DNA of 64,000 nucleotides from Acidithiobacillus_B sp049965315 (lineage in GTDB: Bacteria; Pseudomonadota; Gammaproteobacteria; Acidithiobacillales; Acidithiobacillaceae): assembly GCF_049965315.1 (NCBI RefSeq), contig NZ_JBMFWL010000001.1, positions 62,001 through 126,000 of the forward strand, given 5' to 3'. Below, piece by piece: positions 26,830 to 37,064 of this stretch (the stretch's first letter is position 1; each line of letters begins with the position of its first letter). Below the pieces are notes generated by a model, which saw only the letters and a program-made list of their open reading frames with translations, had not been told where the DNA came from and did not search any database. Position numbers and translations under genes: made by a program.

Positions 26830-27833
26830 GCGCATTCCCCAGCGACGCACGCAATTCCTCCACAAGCGCGGAAGCGCTCTGCCGGCTGGGGCGGGAGGTG
26901 CTGCGCCTGGAAGCCGCCGCAGTAGCCGCCCTGGAGGCCCGCATCGATGGTCAATTTGCCCATGCCTGCGAAATCCTCCTCGCCTGCCCGGGACGCATCG
27001 TGGTGAGCGGCATGGGCAAGTCGGGCATCATCGGCAAAAAGATCGCCGCCACCCTGGCCAGCACCGGCAGTCCCGCCCTCTTCCTCCATCCGGCCGAAGG
27101 CAGCCATGGCGATCTCGGCATGCTGACCCGCCAGGACTGCCTCCTGGCCCTGTCCAATTCCGGGGAGACCGCGGAACTGCTGGCCATCCTGCCAGTGGTC
27201 AAACGCCTGGGGGTCCCCCTCCTGGCCATGACCGGCAATGCCCAGTCCACCCTGGCGCGGGTCGCCGATTGCCACCTCGACTGCGCCGTGGAACGCGAGG
27301 CCTGCCCCCTCAACCTCGCCCCCACCGCCTCCACCACCGCCACCCTCGCCATGGGCGACGCCCTGGCCATGGCGCTCCTGCAGGCCCGCGGCTTCTCCGC
27401 CGATGACTTCGCCCTCTCCCACCCCGGCGGCAGCCTGGGCAAGCGGCTGCTGCTGCGGGTCCAGGATCTCATGCACTGCGGCGCGGCCCTGCCCAGGGTC
27501 GCGCCCGCCACCCCCCTGCGCGAGGCGGTACTGGAAATCAGCGGCAAGGGGCTGGGGATGACCGCCGTATGCGATGACCAGGAGCGCATCCTCGGCATCT
27601 TTACCGACGGGGATCTGCGCCGCGCCCTGAGCCGGGAACATGATCTCTGGGATCAGCCCATGGCCGAGCTGGCCCACCCGCATCCGCAGACCATCGCCCC
27701 CGAGGCGCTGGCGGCGGAGGCCCTGGCCATCATGGAAAAACACCGCATCGGGGCATTGCTGGTGGCGGACAGCGACGGCCGTTTGCTGGGGGCATTGAAC
27801 ATGCACGATCTCCTGCGCGCAGGCATCGTATGA
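26826..27833 (+). CDS. kdsD: D-arabinose 5-phosphate isomerase KdsD
   Basis: 335 aa. An SIS sugar-isomerase domain (VVSGMGKSGIIGKKIAATLASTG, then GDLGMLTRQD and LSNSGET) is followed by HPGGSLGKRL and two CBS domains. It makes arabinose 5-phosphate for Kdo synthesis. It opens the tightly packed kdsD-kdsC-lptC-lptA-lptB cluster; the overlap with the preceding small gene places that gene in the same transcript. Confidence 0.95.
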   Translation: MSAFPSDARNSSTSAEALCRLGREVLRLEAAAVAALEARIDGQFAHACEILLACPGRIVVSGMGKSGIIGKKIAATLASTGSPALFLHPAEGSHGDLGMLTRQDCLLALSNSGETAELLAILPVVKRLGVPLLAMTGNAQSTLARVADCHLDCAVEREACPLNLAPTASTTATLAMGDALAMALLQARGFSADDFALSHPGGSLGKRLLLRVQDLMHCGAALPRVAPATPLREAVLEISGKGLGMTAVCDDQERILGIFTDGDLRRALSREHDLWDQPMAELAHPHPQTIAPEALAAEALAIMEKHRIGALLVADSDGRLLGALNMHDLLRAGIV

Positions 27834-27844
27834 AGGAGCAACCC

Positions 27845-28393
27845 ATGGCCGAAACCAGTCCGGAGGTCCTCGCCGCAGCCCGCCGGATCCGCCTCCTGAT
27901 CCTCGATGTGGACGGCGTACTCACCGACGGCCGCCTTACCCTGGATGCCGACGGCAATGAAAACAAGACCTTCCATGTGCGCGACGGACATGGCATCAAG
28001 CTGCTCCATGCCCAGGGCACGGAAGTGGCCATCATCACCGCCCGCCACTCCCCGGCCCTGGCCCACCGCGCCCACGAACTGGGTATTCATCGCGTCTACC
28101 AGGGCTATCAGGACAAGTGCCTGGCCTACACCGAGCTCAAGATCGCCCTGGGGCTGGAGGATGAAGCGGTCGCCTACATGGGCGACGACCTGCTCGACCT
28201 CCCCATCCTCATCCGTGTCGGTCTGGCAGCCGCCCCCGCCGACGCCCATGGCGAAGTCCTGAAACGTGTCCACTGGCGCAGCCGCCTGGGCGGTGGGAGG
28301 GGCGCCGTGCGCGAACTCTGCGATCTTCTGCTGCAGGCCCAGGGCCACTGGTCCACCATCCTGCAGGGCTATCTGGAGCGCGGGCCGCGATGA
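27845..28393 (+). CDS. kdsC: 3-deoxy-D-manno-octulosonate 8-phosphate phosphatase KdsC
   Basis: 182 aa HAD phosphatase: catalytic LILDVDGVLTDG, ITARHSPAL, and metal-binding YMGDDLLDLP. It removes phosphate from Kdo-8-P. The ATG at 27845 is preferred because AAGGAG ends 6 bp before it; an upstream ATG at 27830 overlapping the kdsD stop is also in frame and would add five residues. Confidence 0.94.
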   Translation: MAETSPEVLAAARRIRLLILDVDGVLTDGRLTLDADGNENKTFHVRDGHGIKLLHAQGTEVAIITARHSPALAHRAHELGIHRVYQGYQDKCLAYTELKIALGLEDEAVAYMGDDLLDLPILIRVGLAAAPADAHGEVLKRVHWRSRLGGGRGAVRELCDLLLQAQGHWSTILQGYLERGPR

Positions 28394-28944
28394 GACCCCT
28401 GCACCTGCCCTCGCCGGGCCTGCTTCTCCTGAGCCTGGGTCTGGCCGCCGCGGTCTGGTTCTCGTGGCCCAAGCATCCCTTGCCGCTCCCCCGCATCGAC
28501 TGGCATGGCCAGATCCGCCGCGGCGACCAGGCCGCCGAAGACGTGATCATGCGCCAATACACGGCAACAGGCGCCCTGGACCTCCTGGCCACGGCACAAA
28601 CGGCCTGGCATGACCCGGAAAATCATGAAACGCTGCTCCGCGGCATCACGGTGCAGCGTTTTCGTGCCAACGGGACCATGCACCTGCAGGCCGAGCATGG
28701 CCGGATGGATGATCGCAGCCGGCTGTTGACCCTCTGGGGCCACGTCATCGCCAGCATGCCGCCGGACACCCGGCTCCTTACGGAGAAGGTGCATTACGAT
28801 CCGCGAACGGGCATCATCACTACCCGGCAGGCGGTGCGCCTGGAGCGCGGCGCCAACTGGATAACGGGAGTGGGCCTGTGGGCCTCGGTGAAGGCGGAGC
28901 AAATGAACATCCTCCATGATGTACGAGGCGTCTATGCGCCATAA
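28390..28944 (+). CDS. lptC: LPS export protein LptC
   Basis: 184 aa. One N-terminal membrane helix (LLLLSLGLAAAVWFSW) and an OstA-like beta-jellyroll with YTATGALDLLATA, RLLTLWGHVIASMPPDTRLLTEKVHYDP and GANWITGVGLWASV. It links the LptB2FG ABC exporter to the LptA bridge. Overlaps kdsC by 4 bp and lptA by 11 bp. Confidence 0.92.
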   Translation: MRPLHLPSPGLLLLSLGLAAAVWFSWPKHPLPLPRIDWHGQIRRGDQAAEDVIMRQYTATGALDLLATAQTAWHDPENHETLLRGITVQRFRANGTMHLQAEHGRMDDRSRLLTLWGHVIASMPPDTRLLTEKVHYDPRTGIITTRQAVRLERGANWITGVGLWASVKAEQMNILHDVRGVYAP

Positions 28945-29455
28945 GGGACTGTTTTTCCTATTGATCACCTGCGCCGCGGCCAGCGCCTGGGCAGCCCAGG
29001 CAGCAACGCCGAAGGGCGGCCTGGGCAAAGGCCCCGTCCATATCAGCGCCGACAGCCTCCATGCCGAAAACCAGCCGCGCCAGCAGGCCGTCTACACCGG
29101 CAAGGTGGTCATGACCCAGGGCGACGTGGTCATCAACGCCCAGACCCTGACCATTGACGCCGCCCAGGGCAAGATCCAGAAGGCCACGGCCATCGGCAGC
29201 CCCGTCACCTTCACCATGTCCGCCGCCCAGCGCCACGGCTACGGCAACACCCTCGTCTACCTGCCCGACAGCGCCGAGATCATCCTCACCGGCAACGCCC
29301 ATCTCTGGCAGGAGAAAAACGAGGTCAGCGGCGAGCGCATCGTCTATTTCCTGCAGGATCAGCAAACCCGGGTGACCGCCGCCCCCGGACAGCGGGTGCA
29401 GTCCGTGTTCTATCCGGCGGCGGCCAATCGCTCCGCAAGCGGCCAGAAGCCATGA
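28934..29455 (+). CDS. lptA: Periplasmic LPS-bridge protein LptA
   Basis: 173 aa: signal peptide (MRHKGLFFLLITCAAASAWA), then the OstA fold with PVHISADSLHAENQPRQQAV, YTGKVVMTQGDVVINAQTL and ERIVYFLQDQQTRVTA. It forms the periplasmic bridge that carries LPS to LptD. The ATG at 28934 (GAGG upstream) gives the shortest proper signal peptide and is preferred to ATGs 15-18 bp earlier. Confidence 0.93.
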   Translation: MRHKGLFFLLITCAAASAWAAQAATPKGGLGKGPVHISADSLHAENQPRQQAVYTGKVVMTQGDVVINAQTLTIDAAQGKIQKATAIGSPVTFTMSAAQRHGYGNTLVYLPDSAEIILTGNAHLWQEKNEVSGERIVYFLQDQQTRVTAAPGQRVQSVFYPAAANRSASGQKP

Positions 29456-30177
29456 GCGACCGGCTGGTGGCCCAGGGACTGGAAAAAGGCTATCGCCGCC
29501 GCACCGTCGTGCGCGACGTCTCCCTGGAGGTGGGGGCCGGAGAAGTGGTGGGCCTGCTCGGGCCCAACGGCGCCGGCAAGACCACCACCTTTTACATGAT
29601 CGTGGGGCTGGTGCGCCCGGATCGCGGCCACATCCTTCTCCATGACCGCGACATCACCACCCTGCCCATGCACCAGCGGGCGCGCATGGGGCTGGGTTAT
29701 CTGCCCCAGGAACCGTCGGTTTTCCGGCAAATGAGCGCCGCCGACAACATCCTCGCGGTCCTGGAAACGCTCCCCCTCGACAGCGTGGAGCGGGCCGAGC
29801 ATCTGGAACGGCTCCTCAGTGAACTGCATCTGCAGGCCCTGCGCGACACCAAGGGGCACAGCCTCTCGGGTGGAGAGCGGCGGCGCGTGGAGATTGCCCG
29901 GGCCTTGGCCCTCGAACCCCGCTTCATGCTTCTGGACGAACCCTTCGCCGGCATCGATCCCATTTCGGTCCTGGAGATCCAGCGGCTGATCCAGGACTTG
30001 CGGGATCGCGGCATCGGCATCCTCATCACCGATCACAATGTGCGCGAAACGCTCGGGATCTGCGAACGCGCCTACATCCTCCATGATGGCATGGTCCTCA
30101 CCGCCGGCAGCCCGCAGGAGATTGTCAATGACGCCATGGTGCGTAAAGTCTATTTGGGAGATCAGTTCCATATCTAA
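29452..30177 (+). CDS. lptB: LPS export ABC transporter ATPase LptB
   Basis: 241 aa. Walker A GPNGAGKTT, Q-loop LPQEPSVF, signature LSGGERRRVEIARAL, Walker B FMLLDEPFAGIDP and switch His in ITDHN. The N-terminal RTVVRDVSLEV and the YLGDQFHI tail are typical of LptB. It powers LPS extraction from the inner membrane. The LptF/G permeases are not in the window. Confidence 0.95.
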   Translation: MSDRLVAQGLEKGYRRRTVVRDVSLEVGAGEVVGLLGPNGAGKTTTFYMIVGLVRPDRGHILLHDRDITTLPMHQRARMGLGYLPQEPSVFRQMSAADNILAVLETLPLDSVERAEHLERLLSELHLQALRDTKGHSLSGGERRRVEIARALALEPRFMLLDEPFAGIDPISVLEIQRLIQDLRDRGIGILITDHNVRETLGICERAYILHDGMVLTAGSPQEIVNDAMVRKVYLGDQFHI

Positions 30178-30189
30178 GTTGAAGAGATC

Positions 30190-31623
30190 ATGAAGCAAGG
30201 CCTAGAACTCAAACTCGGCCAACATCTGGCCATGACCCCCCAACTGCAACAGGCCATCCGCTTGCTGCAGCTTTCTACGGTGGATCTGCAACAGGAAATC
30301 CAGAGCATGCTGGAGAGCAACCCGCTGCTGGACGAGGAGGCCAGCGGAGACGGGGTCGGCGAGGAAGGGACGGGTGCTCCGGAGCCGGGCACCGCCCTGG
30401 ATCAGGACCGGCAGATCGACCTCTCGGCCGACACCCAGCTCCCCGAAGAACTGCCCCTCGACAGCCAGTGGGACGACGTATTCGACCTCGGCCTCCCGGC
30501 CACGGCTGCCGCCCCCGACGAAGATCTTCCCGATTTCGAATCCCGCAACAGCAGCCCCCAAAGCCTCCAGGATTACCTGCGCTGGCAGGCCAATATGACC
30601 CATTTCACCGGCAGCGAACGCAATATTGCGGAAGTCATCATCGACTCCATTGATGAACGGGGCTATCTCGGCACCGATCTGGGGGAGATGGCGGCATTGC
30701 TCGATGTCGGTGAAGAACAAGTCCGCGCGGTGCTGCAGCAGATCCAGCAATTCGACCCCCCCGGGGTGGGGGCGCGCGACCTCGGCGAATGCCTGGCCCT
30801 GCAATTGCAGGCATTGGCCGACAGCGAGGGCAGCGCCGCCCTCGCCCTGCGCATCGTCCGGGAACATCTTCAGACCCTGGGCCGCCATGACTATGCGCGG
30901 CTCTGCCAGGTCCTCGGCGTCGATGAGGCCGCCCTCCGCCCCGCCCTTGCCCTCATCGCCTCCCTCAACCCCAAACCGGGAGAGGACATTGGCAGTGAAA
31001 GCACCGAGTACGTCATCCCCGATGTCATCGTGCGCCGGGTGGGGGCGCGGCTGCGCGTCGAGCTCAATCCCGAGGCCATGCCGCGCTTGCGCATCAACCG
31101 CCATTATGCCGACATGGCCGGCGGCAAGGACGCCACCCACAAATATATCCAGGACCACCTCAACGAGGCACGCTGGTTCATCAAGAGCCTGCAAAGCCGC
31201 CAGGAAACCGTGCTCAAGGTGGCCAGCGCCATTGTCGAGCGGCAGAAGGACTTCTTCGAGCACGGCCCGGAATCCATGCGCCCCATGGTCCTGCGCCACA
31301 TTGCCGAAGCGGTGGAGATGCACGAATCCACGGTCTCGCGGGTCACCAACCAGAAATACATGATCACTCCCCGCGGACTCTTCGAATTCAAGTATTTCTT
31401 TTCCAGCCACGTCAGCACCGACAATGGCGGTGCCGCCTCGGCCACCGCCATCCGCGCCCTCATCATCAAGCTCATCCAGGCCGAAGACCCGCGCCACCCC
31501 CTGAGTGATGCGGAGATCGCCAAAATCCTCGCCGATCAGGGCGTGCAGATTGCCCGGCGCACCGTGGCCAAGTATCGCGAAGGGGAAAATCTCCCTCCCG
31601 CCAGCCAGCGCCGGCGCCTGTGA
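30190..31623 (+). CDS. rpoN: RNA polymerase sigma-54 factor RpoN
   Basis: 477 aa. The Gln/Leu-rich region I (LGQHLAMTPQLQQAIRLLQLS) interacts with activators, an acidic region II covers about residues 45-110, and the C-terminal DNA-binding part carries the HTH (ATAIRALIIKLIQ ... SDAEIAKILADQ) and the RpoN box ARRTVAKYRE. The promoters it recognises have -24/-12 elements; a strong one is present in this window at 39948, next to an activator gene (glrR). It sits between lptB and hpf as usual. Confidence 0.96.
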   Translation: MKQGLELKLGQHLAMTPQLQQAIRLLQLSTVDLQQEIQSMLESNPLLDEEASGDGVGEEGTGAPEPGTALDQDRQIDLSADTQLPEELPLDSQWDDVFDLGLPATAAAPDEDLPDFESRNSSPQSLQDYLRWQANMTHFTGSERNIAEVIIDSIDERGYLGTDLGEMAALLDVGEEQVRAVLQQIQQFDPPGVGARDLGECLALQLQALADSEGSAALALRIVREHLQTLGRHDYARLCQVLGVDEAALRPALALIASLNPKPGEDIGSESTEYVIPDVIVRRVGARLRVELNPEAMPRLRINRHYADMAGGKDATHKYIQDHLNEARWFIKSLQSRQETVLKVASAIVERQKDFFEHGPESMRPMVLRHIAEAVEMHESTVSRVTNQKYMITPRGLFEFKYFFSSHVSTDNGGAASATAIRALIIKLIQAEDPRHPLSDAEIAKILADQGVQIARRTVAKYREGENLPPASQRRRL

Positions 31624-31735
31624 AGCCCTTGCGCGAGAAAGGCTGCATGAAACGGGCGAAGGCGGTACACTGAGCATTCCAGCCCCTGGCAGCAACGGGG
31701 ACGAACACGTCAACCACCATTGCGAGGAGGGAACC

Positions 31736-32077
31736 ATGCAACTCACCATCACCGGCCAACACCTGGACCTCACCGACGCCCTCAAAAGCTATGTCAGCGA
31801 GAAGCTGGGGCGTGTCGATCACTATTTCGATCATGTCACCGACGGCCACGTCGTGCTCAAGTACATGGCCCACGAAAAACTCCCCAATTCGGCGGAAGTA
31901 ACGGTGCATGCCCCGGGTCACACCTTCCATGCCGAAAGCGGGGACCAGGATATGTATGCGGCCATCGACCTGCTCGCCGACAAGCTGGAAGCCCAGGTGC
32001 GCAGCCACAAGGAAAAGCTGACGGACCGGCGCAACGGTCATCAGGTGCCGCTCGCGGCGGCCGCCGAAACGGACTGA
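31736..32077 (+). CDS. hpf: Ribosome hibernation promoting factor HPF
   Basis: 113 aa: MQLTITGQHLDLTDALKSYV, then KLGRVDHYFDHVTDGHVVLK and DMYAAIDLLADKLEAQVRSHKEK, typical for the short/intermediate HPF family that binds the decoding centre in inactive 100S ribosomes. A strong ribosome site (GAGGAGG) fixes the start. Classical position downstream of rpoN. Confidence 0.94.
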   Translation: MQLTITGQHLDLTDALKSYVSEKLGRVDHYFDHVTDGHVVLKYMAHEKLPNSAEVTVHAPGHTFHAESGDQDMYAAIDLLADKLEAQVRSHKEKLTDRRNGHQVPLAAAAETD

Positions 32078-32085
32078 TCGCCGCC

Positions 32086-32538
32086 ATGGCAGCCCTTGAG
32101 ATCCCGGTGGCGGCCATTCGTCTCGATGCGCCAGTGCGCACCGGCGCCGAAGCGCTGGCCGCCCTGGCCGAGCTCCTGGCACCCGCGGCGGGACGGCCCG
32201 CGGCCCAGATAGCCCAGGCGCTGCAGGAGCGGGAAGGCCAGGGTTCCACGGGCATCGGTCACGGCGTCGCCCTCCCCCATGCCCGTCTGGAAGGCCTCAC
32301 GGAGGTGGCCATAGCCGCCCTGCGCAGCGCCAGCGGCCTGCCCTTCGCCGCCCCCGATGGGGAGGAGGTGCAATTGTTCATCGCCGTCCTCGTCCCCAGA
32401 AGCGCGCCCACCATCCATCTCGAAACCCTTTCCGCCCTCGCCGCCCGCCTGGCCGATGCCGGCCTCCGGGAAAGGCTGCGCAGCACCGGCGATGCCGCGG
32501 ATTTTCAGCAGCAACTAACAGCAGCCCCGGCAGGGTGA
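32086..32538 (+). CDS. ptsN: Nitrogen-PTS EIIA protein PtsN (EIIA-Ntr)
   Basis: 150 aa EIIA of the fructose/mannitol type. The phosphorylation site is His65 in GHGVALPHARLEGL; the flanking LFIAVLVPRSAPTIHLETLSALA segment is the family hallmark. It regulates potassium uptake and other targets in response to the phosphorylation state of HPr/EI encoded downstream. Confidence 0.93.
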   Translation: MAALEIPVAAIRLDAPVRTGAEALAALAELLAPAAGRPAAQIAQALQEREGQGSTGIGHGVALPHARLEGLTEVAIAALRSASGLPFAAPDGEEVQLFIAVLVPRSAPTIHLETLSALAARLADAGLRERLRSTGDAADFQQQLTAAPAG

Positions 32539-32610
32539 TGCCCGTGTCGTCCCCGGCATGGCCCAGCCAAGGGGGCGCCATCCCGTCGCCGGCGGGGAGG
32601 GAGAAGTTTT

Positions 32611-33561
32611 ATGCCGCTGCAACCCCTTGAGCGTCAGATTACGCTGCGCACGCTCTATCAGGCCATGCGCTCGGATCTGCGCTGGCACTGGCTGCAGGGC
32701 CAAGAGCTGGGTGAGCGGTTCCTCAGCGGCGATCCCTGGGCCGACCAGGACGCCGGCGGCGCCGCCCTGGTCGGCTTCTTCAATTTCATCCGTCCCCACG
32801 CCATCCAGGTGCTGGGCCGGACCGAACTGGCGTACCTGGAACAAAGCGGCGAAGAGAGCGATCATTTTTTCCCGCCGGCGCTCCTGGCCCTGGTCATCGG
32901 CGAAAGGCAGCCGGTGCCGCCCCTTCTCCTGGAGCAGCTCCGGCAAAGGAACGTGGCCCTCTTCGTTACCCATCTGGGAGCCCGGCACGTGCTTTCGCGC
33001 CTGCAGCATTACCTCTATCGCGTCCTGGCGGCACGGCAACTGGTCCATGGCGTGCTGGTGGATGTCCTCGGCCTCGGCATCCTCCTGCAGGGGGAAGCCG
33101 GCATCGGCAAAAGCGAACTGGCCCTGGAACTGGTGAGCCGTGGCCATCGGCTCATTGCCGACGACAGCGTGCTCTGCATTCGCACCGCACCCGATGTGAT
33201 CAGCGGCGAATGCCCCCCGCCCCTGCGCAACTTCCTCGAAGTGCGGGGCCTGGGAATCATCAATATCCGCGATCTCTTCGGCGCCGCGGCCATCGCCCGT
33301 TCCAAACGGGTACGCCTGGTGGTGGAGATCAAGCGCATGGATGATGCGGAAATGGCGGACATGGACCGCCTGCAAGGCGCCGTCGGCCACCTCGACATCC
33401 TCGACGTCCTGCTGCCGCTGCTGCGGCTGCCCGTGACGCCGGCACGCAATCTCGCGGTGCTGGTGGAGGCTGCGGCGCGCAGTCAGTATCTCAAGGAGTC
33501 CGGGGTCGACATGCTGGCGGATTTTGATGCCCAGGTACGGCGCGCCGCCGCGGAGGAATGA
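32611..33561 (+). CDS. hprK: HPr kinase/phosphorylase HprK
   Basis: 316 aa. C-terminal kinase domain with P-loop GEAGIGKSE near residue 160, the ADDSV strand and the HprK signature LEVRGLGIINIRDLFG near residue 210. It phosphorylates/dephosphorylates Ser47 of the HPr encoded downstream. The N-terminal domain ends with the catalytic-region HGVLVDVLGLG. Its start has a GGGGAGGGAG ribosome site. Confidence 0.94.
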   Translation: MPLQPLERQITLRTLYQAMRSDLRWHWLQGQELGERFLSGDPWADQDAGGAALVGFFNFIRPHAIQVLGRTELAYLEQSGEESDHFFPPALLALVIGERQPVPPLLLEQLRQRNVALFVTHLGARHVLSRLQHYLYRVLAARQLVHGVLVDVLGLGILLQGEAGIGKSELALELVSRGHRLIADDSVLCIRTAPDVISGECPPPLRNFLEVRGLGIINIRDLFGAAAIARSKRVRLVVEIKRMDDAEMADMDRLQGAVGHLDILDVLLPLLRLPVTPARNLAVLVEAAARSQYLKESGVDMLADFDAQVRRAAAEE

Positions 33562-34467
33562 ATGGAAGCACGGGACTTCATCATTGTCAGCGGACTTTCG
33601 GGATCGGGCAAGTCCACCGTCCTCCAGGCCCTGGAAGACCAGGGCTACTATTGCGTGGACAACCTCCCCGCCACCCTCCTCGCCGACTTTGGCGGCGAGT
33701 TGACCAGGCGCGGTGAACAGCCGATGCTGGCCGCCGTCAGCATCGACGTGCGCAATCGCGAATTCCTCGCCGCCCTGCCCGCCGCCCTCGCAACCCTGCG
33801 CAGCCGCCACGGCCTGCGCCCGCGCATCCTCTTCCTGGAGGCCGACGAGGCCACCCTGATTCGCCGCTACAGTGAAACCCGCCGCCGCCATCCCCTCACC
33901 GATGCGGGCGGCGGCGGGCTGAGTCCCGCCGGGGCGCTGGTGACGGTGCTCCGGCGGGAACGGGAGATGGTCCAGCCCCTCCTGAACGTCGCCGACAAGC
34001 GCCTCGACACCTCGCAGATCAACACCCACCAGTTGCGCCTGCGCGTCCAGGCCTGGAGCCTCGCCTCCCGCCATTACGGCGGCCTGGTCCTGCTCCTGCA
34101 GTCCTTCGCCTTCAAAAACGGCGTTCCCCTGGATTCCGACTTCGTCTTCGACCTGCGCGCCCTGCCCAATCCCCATTATGATCCCATCCTGCGCCCCCTC
34201 ACCGGCCGCGATGCCGCCGTTCGCGCTTTTCTCGACGGCGCCCCCGGCGTACGGGCGGCCCACGACTCCCTGCGCCTTTTCCTGCAATCCTGGCTGGCAC
34301 CCTTTGCCGAGGAACATCGCAACTACGTCACCGTCTCCCTGGGCTGCACCGGTGGCCAACACCGCAGCGTGTATATGGTCGAGGCCTTGAGCCGGGATCT
34401 GGCGGAGGAAGGCCGCCGCCTGCTGGTGCAGCATCGCGAGTTGGGCATCACCGAGGCGCGGCCATGA
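33562..34467 (+). CDS. rapZ: RNase adapter protein RapZ
   Basis: 301 aa. N-terminal P-loop GLSGSGKSTVL with YYCVDNLP, and the conserved C-terminal domain with NYVTVSLGCTGGQHRSVYM. In E. coli RapZ binds the sRNAs GlmY/GlmZ and senses glucosamine-6-phosphate to control glmS. It starts immediately after the hprK stop (no gap) and overlaps the EIIA gene by 4 bp. GlrR, the activator of glmY in E. coli, is encoded 8 kb downstream here. Confidence 0.95.
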   Translation: MEARDFIIVSGLSGSGKSTVLQALEDQGYYCVDNLPATLLADFGGELTRRGEQPMLAAVSIDVRNREFLAALPAALATLRSRHGLRPRILFLEADEATLIRRYSETRRRHPLTDAGGGGLSPAGALVTVLRREREMVQPLLNVADKRLDTSQINTHQLRLRVQAWSLASRHYGGLVLLLQSFAFKNGVPLDSDFVFDLRALPNPHYDPILRPLTGRDAAVRAFLDGAPGVRAAHDSLRLFLQSWLAPFAEEHRNYVTVSLGCTGGQHRSVYMVEALSRDLAEEGRRLLVQHRELGITEARP

Positions 34468-34865
34468 TCGGCCTGCTGCTCCTCACCCATGACGAAATCG
34501 GCCAGGCCTTTCTGGCCGCCGTAACCCACATCTTCGGCAATACTCCACCGGCCCTCGCGGTTCTCGAAATCCGCCCCGACCAAGGGCTGGAAGAGAGCCG
34601 TCGGCGCCTCCGTCAGGCCCTGGAGAGTCTGGATGCCGGGGACGGGGTGCTGGTCCTCACCGATCTTTTCGGCGCCACCCCGAGCAATCTCCTGGCGACG
34701 GTCCTGCGCCCCGGTCGGGTGGAGGCCGTGAGCGGGCTCAACCTCCCCATGCTGCTGCGCGCCCTGTCCCGCCGCGCCGATGGCCTGACTGCCGCCCGGG
34801 AAGGCGCCCTGGACGGGGCGCATCGGGGGATCGTGGACCTCACCACCCTTGCCGCTCAGCGCTGA
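34464..34865 (+). CDS. PTS mannose-type EIIA domain protein
   Basis: 133 aa single EIIA-Man domain. The phosphorylation site is His9 in LLLLTHDEIG and the DLFGATPSNL loop is typical. No EIIB, EIIC or EIID genes follow, so this EIIA cannot support sugar transport by itself and is likely a regulatory phosphate acceptor, as proposed for the incomplete PTS of many beta/gamma-proteobacteria. Confidence 0.9.
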   Translation: MIGLLLLTHDEIGQAFLAAVTHIFGNTPPALAVLEIRPDQGLEESRRRLRQALESLDAGDGVLVLTDLFGATPSNLLATVLRPGRVEAVSGLNLPMLLRALSRRADGLTAAREGALDGAHRGIVDLTTLAAQR

Positions 34866-34994
34866 GCCGGGGAGCAGCCGGTGGCCCATCCGCGGCAGTC
34901 GCGCTATGCTCTTTCCGCAGCCCATTGCATCAGGAAACGGCAGAAGCACCCCAGCAACTGCCGGATTCCGGTTGAAACCGAAGAGGCAAGCCCA

Positions 34995-35263
34995 GTGACC
35001 GTGCGCGTGGAATTACAGATCATCAACCAGCTTGGCCTGCATGCCCGGGCTTCGGCCAAATTCGTCAGCCTGGCCTCGCGCTTTCCTTGCGCGGTCTGGC
35101 TGGAACGCAACGGCCAACGGGTGAATGGCAAGAGCATCATGGGCGTCATGACCCTTGCCGCCGCCCAGGGCAGCACCCTGACCCTGGAAACGGACGGCCC
35201 CCAGGAAGCGGAATGCGCCGCGGCCCTGCAGGATCTGGCCGTCAATCGCTTTGGAGAAGCAGC

Positions 35264-35267
<4 letters not shown>
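34995..35267 (+). CDS. ptsH: Phosphocarrier protein HPr
   Basis: 90 aa with GTG start (a GAGG element lies 7 bp upstream). EI-dependent phosphorylation site His16 in NQLGLHARASAKF and HprK site Ser47 in NGKSIMGVM are both present. It passes phosphate from EI to the EIIA proteins here. The stop overlaps ptsI (GTGA). The 129-bp gap before it holds nothing recognisable. Confidence 0.94.
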
Positions 35268-36976
<1,709 letters not shown>

Positions 36977-36977
36977 G

Positions 36978-37064
36978 ATGCCCATCCATCCGCACTCCAT
37001 GGCAGCCCTGCGCCGTTCCCGGAGGTCGCCAGCGGGCCGGCTGCCGGCTGAAGGCCTGCCATGA
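36978..37064 (+). CDS. Possible 28-residue leader ORF before asmA
   Basis: ATG preceded by GGGAGGA at a good distance; it encodes MPIHPHSMAALRRSRRSPAG and 8 more residues, ending TGA overlapping the asmA ATG. The ribosome site and the coupling are suggestive, but the product is Arg/Pro-rich and matches nothing known. It may be only a translational coupling device. Confidence 0.25.
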   Translation: MPIHPHSMAALRRSRRSPAGRLPAEGLP

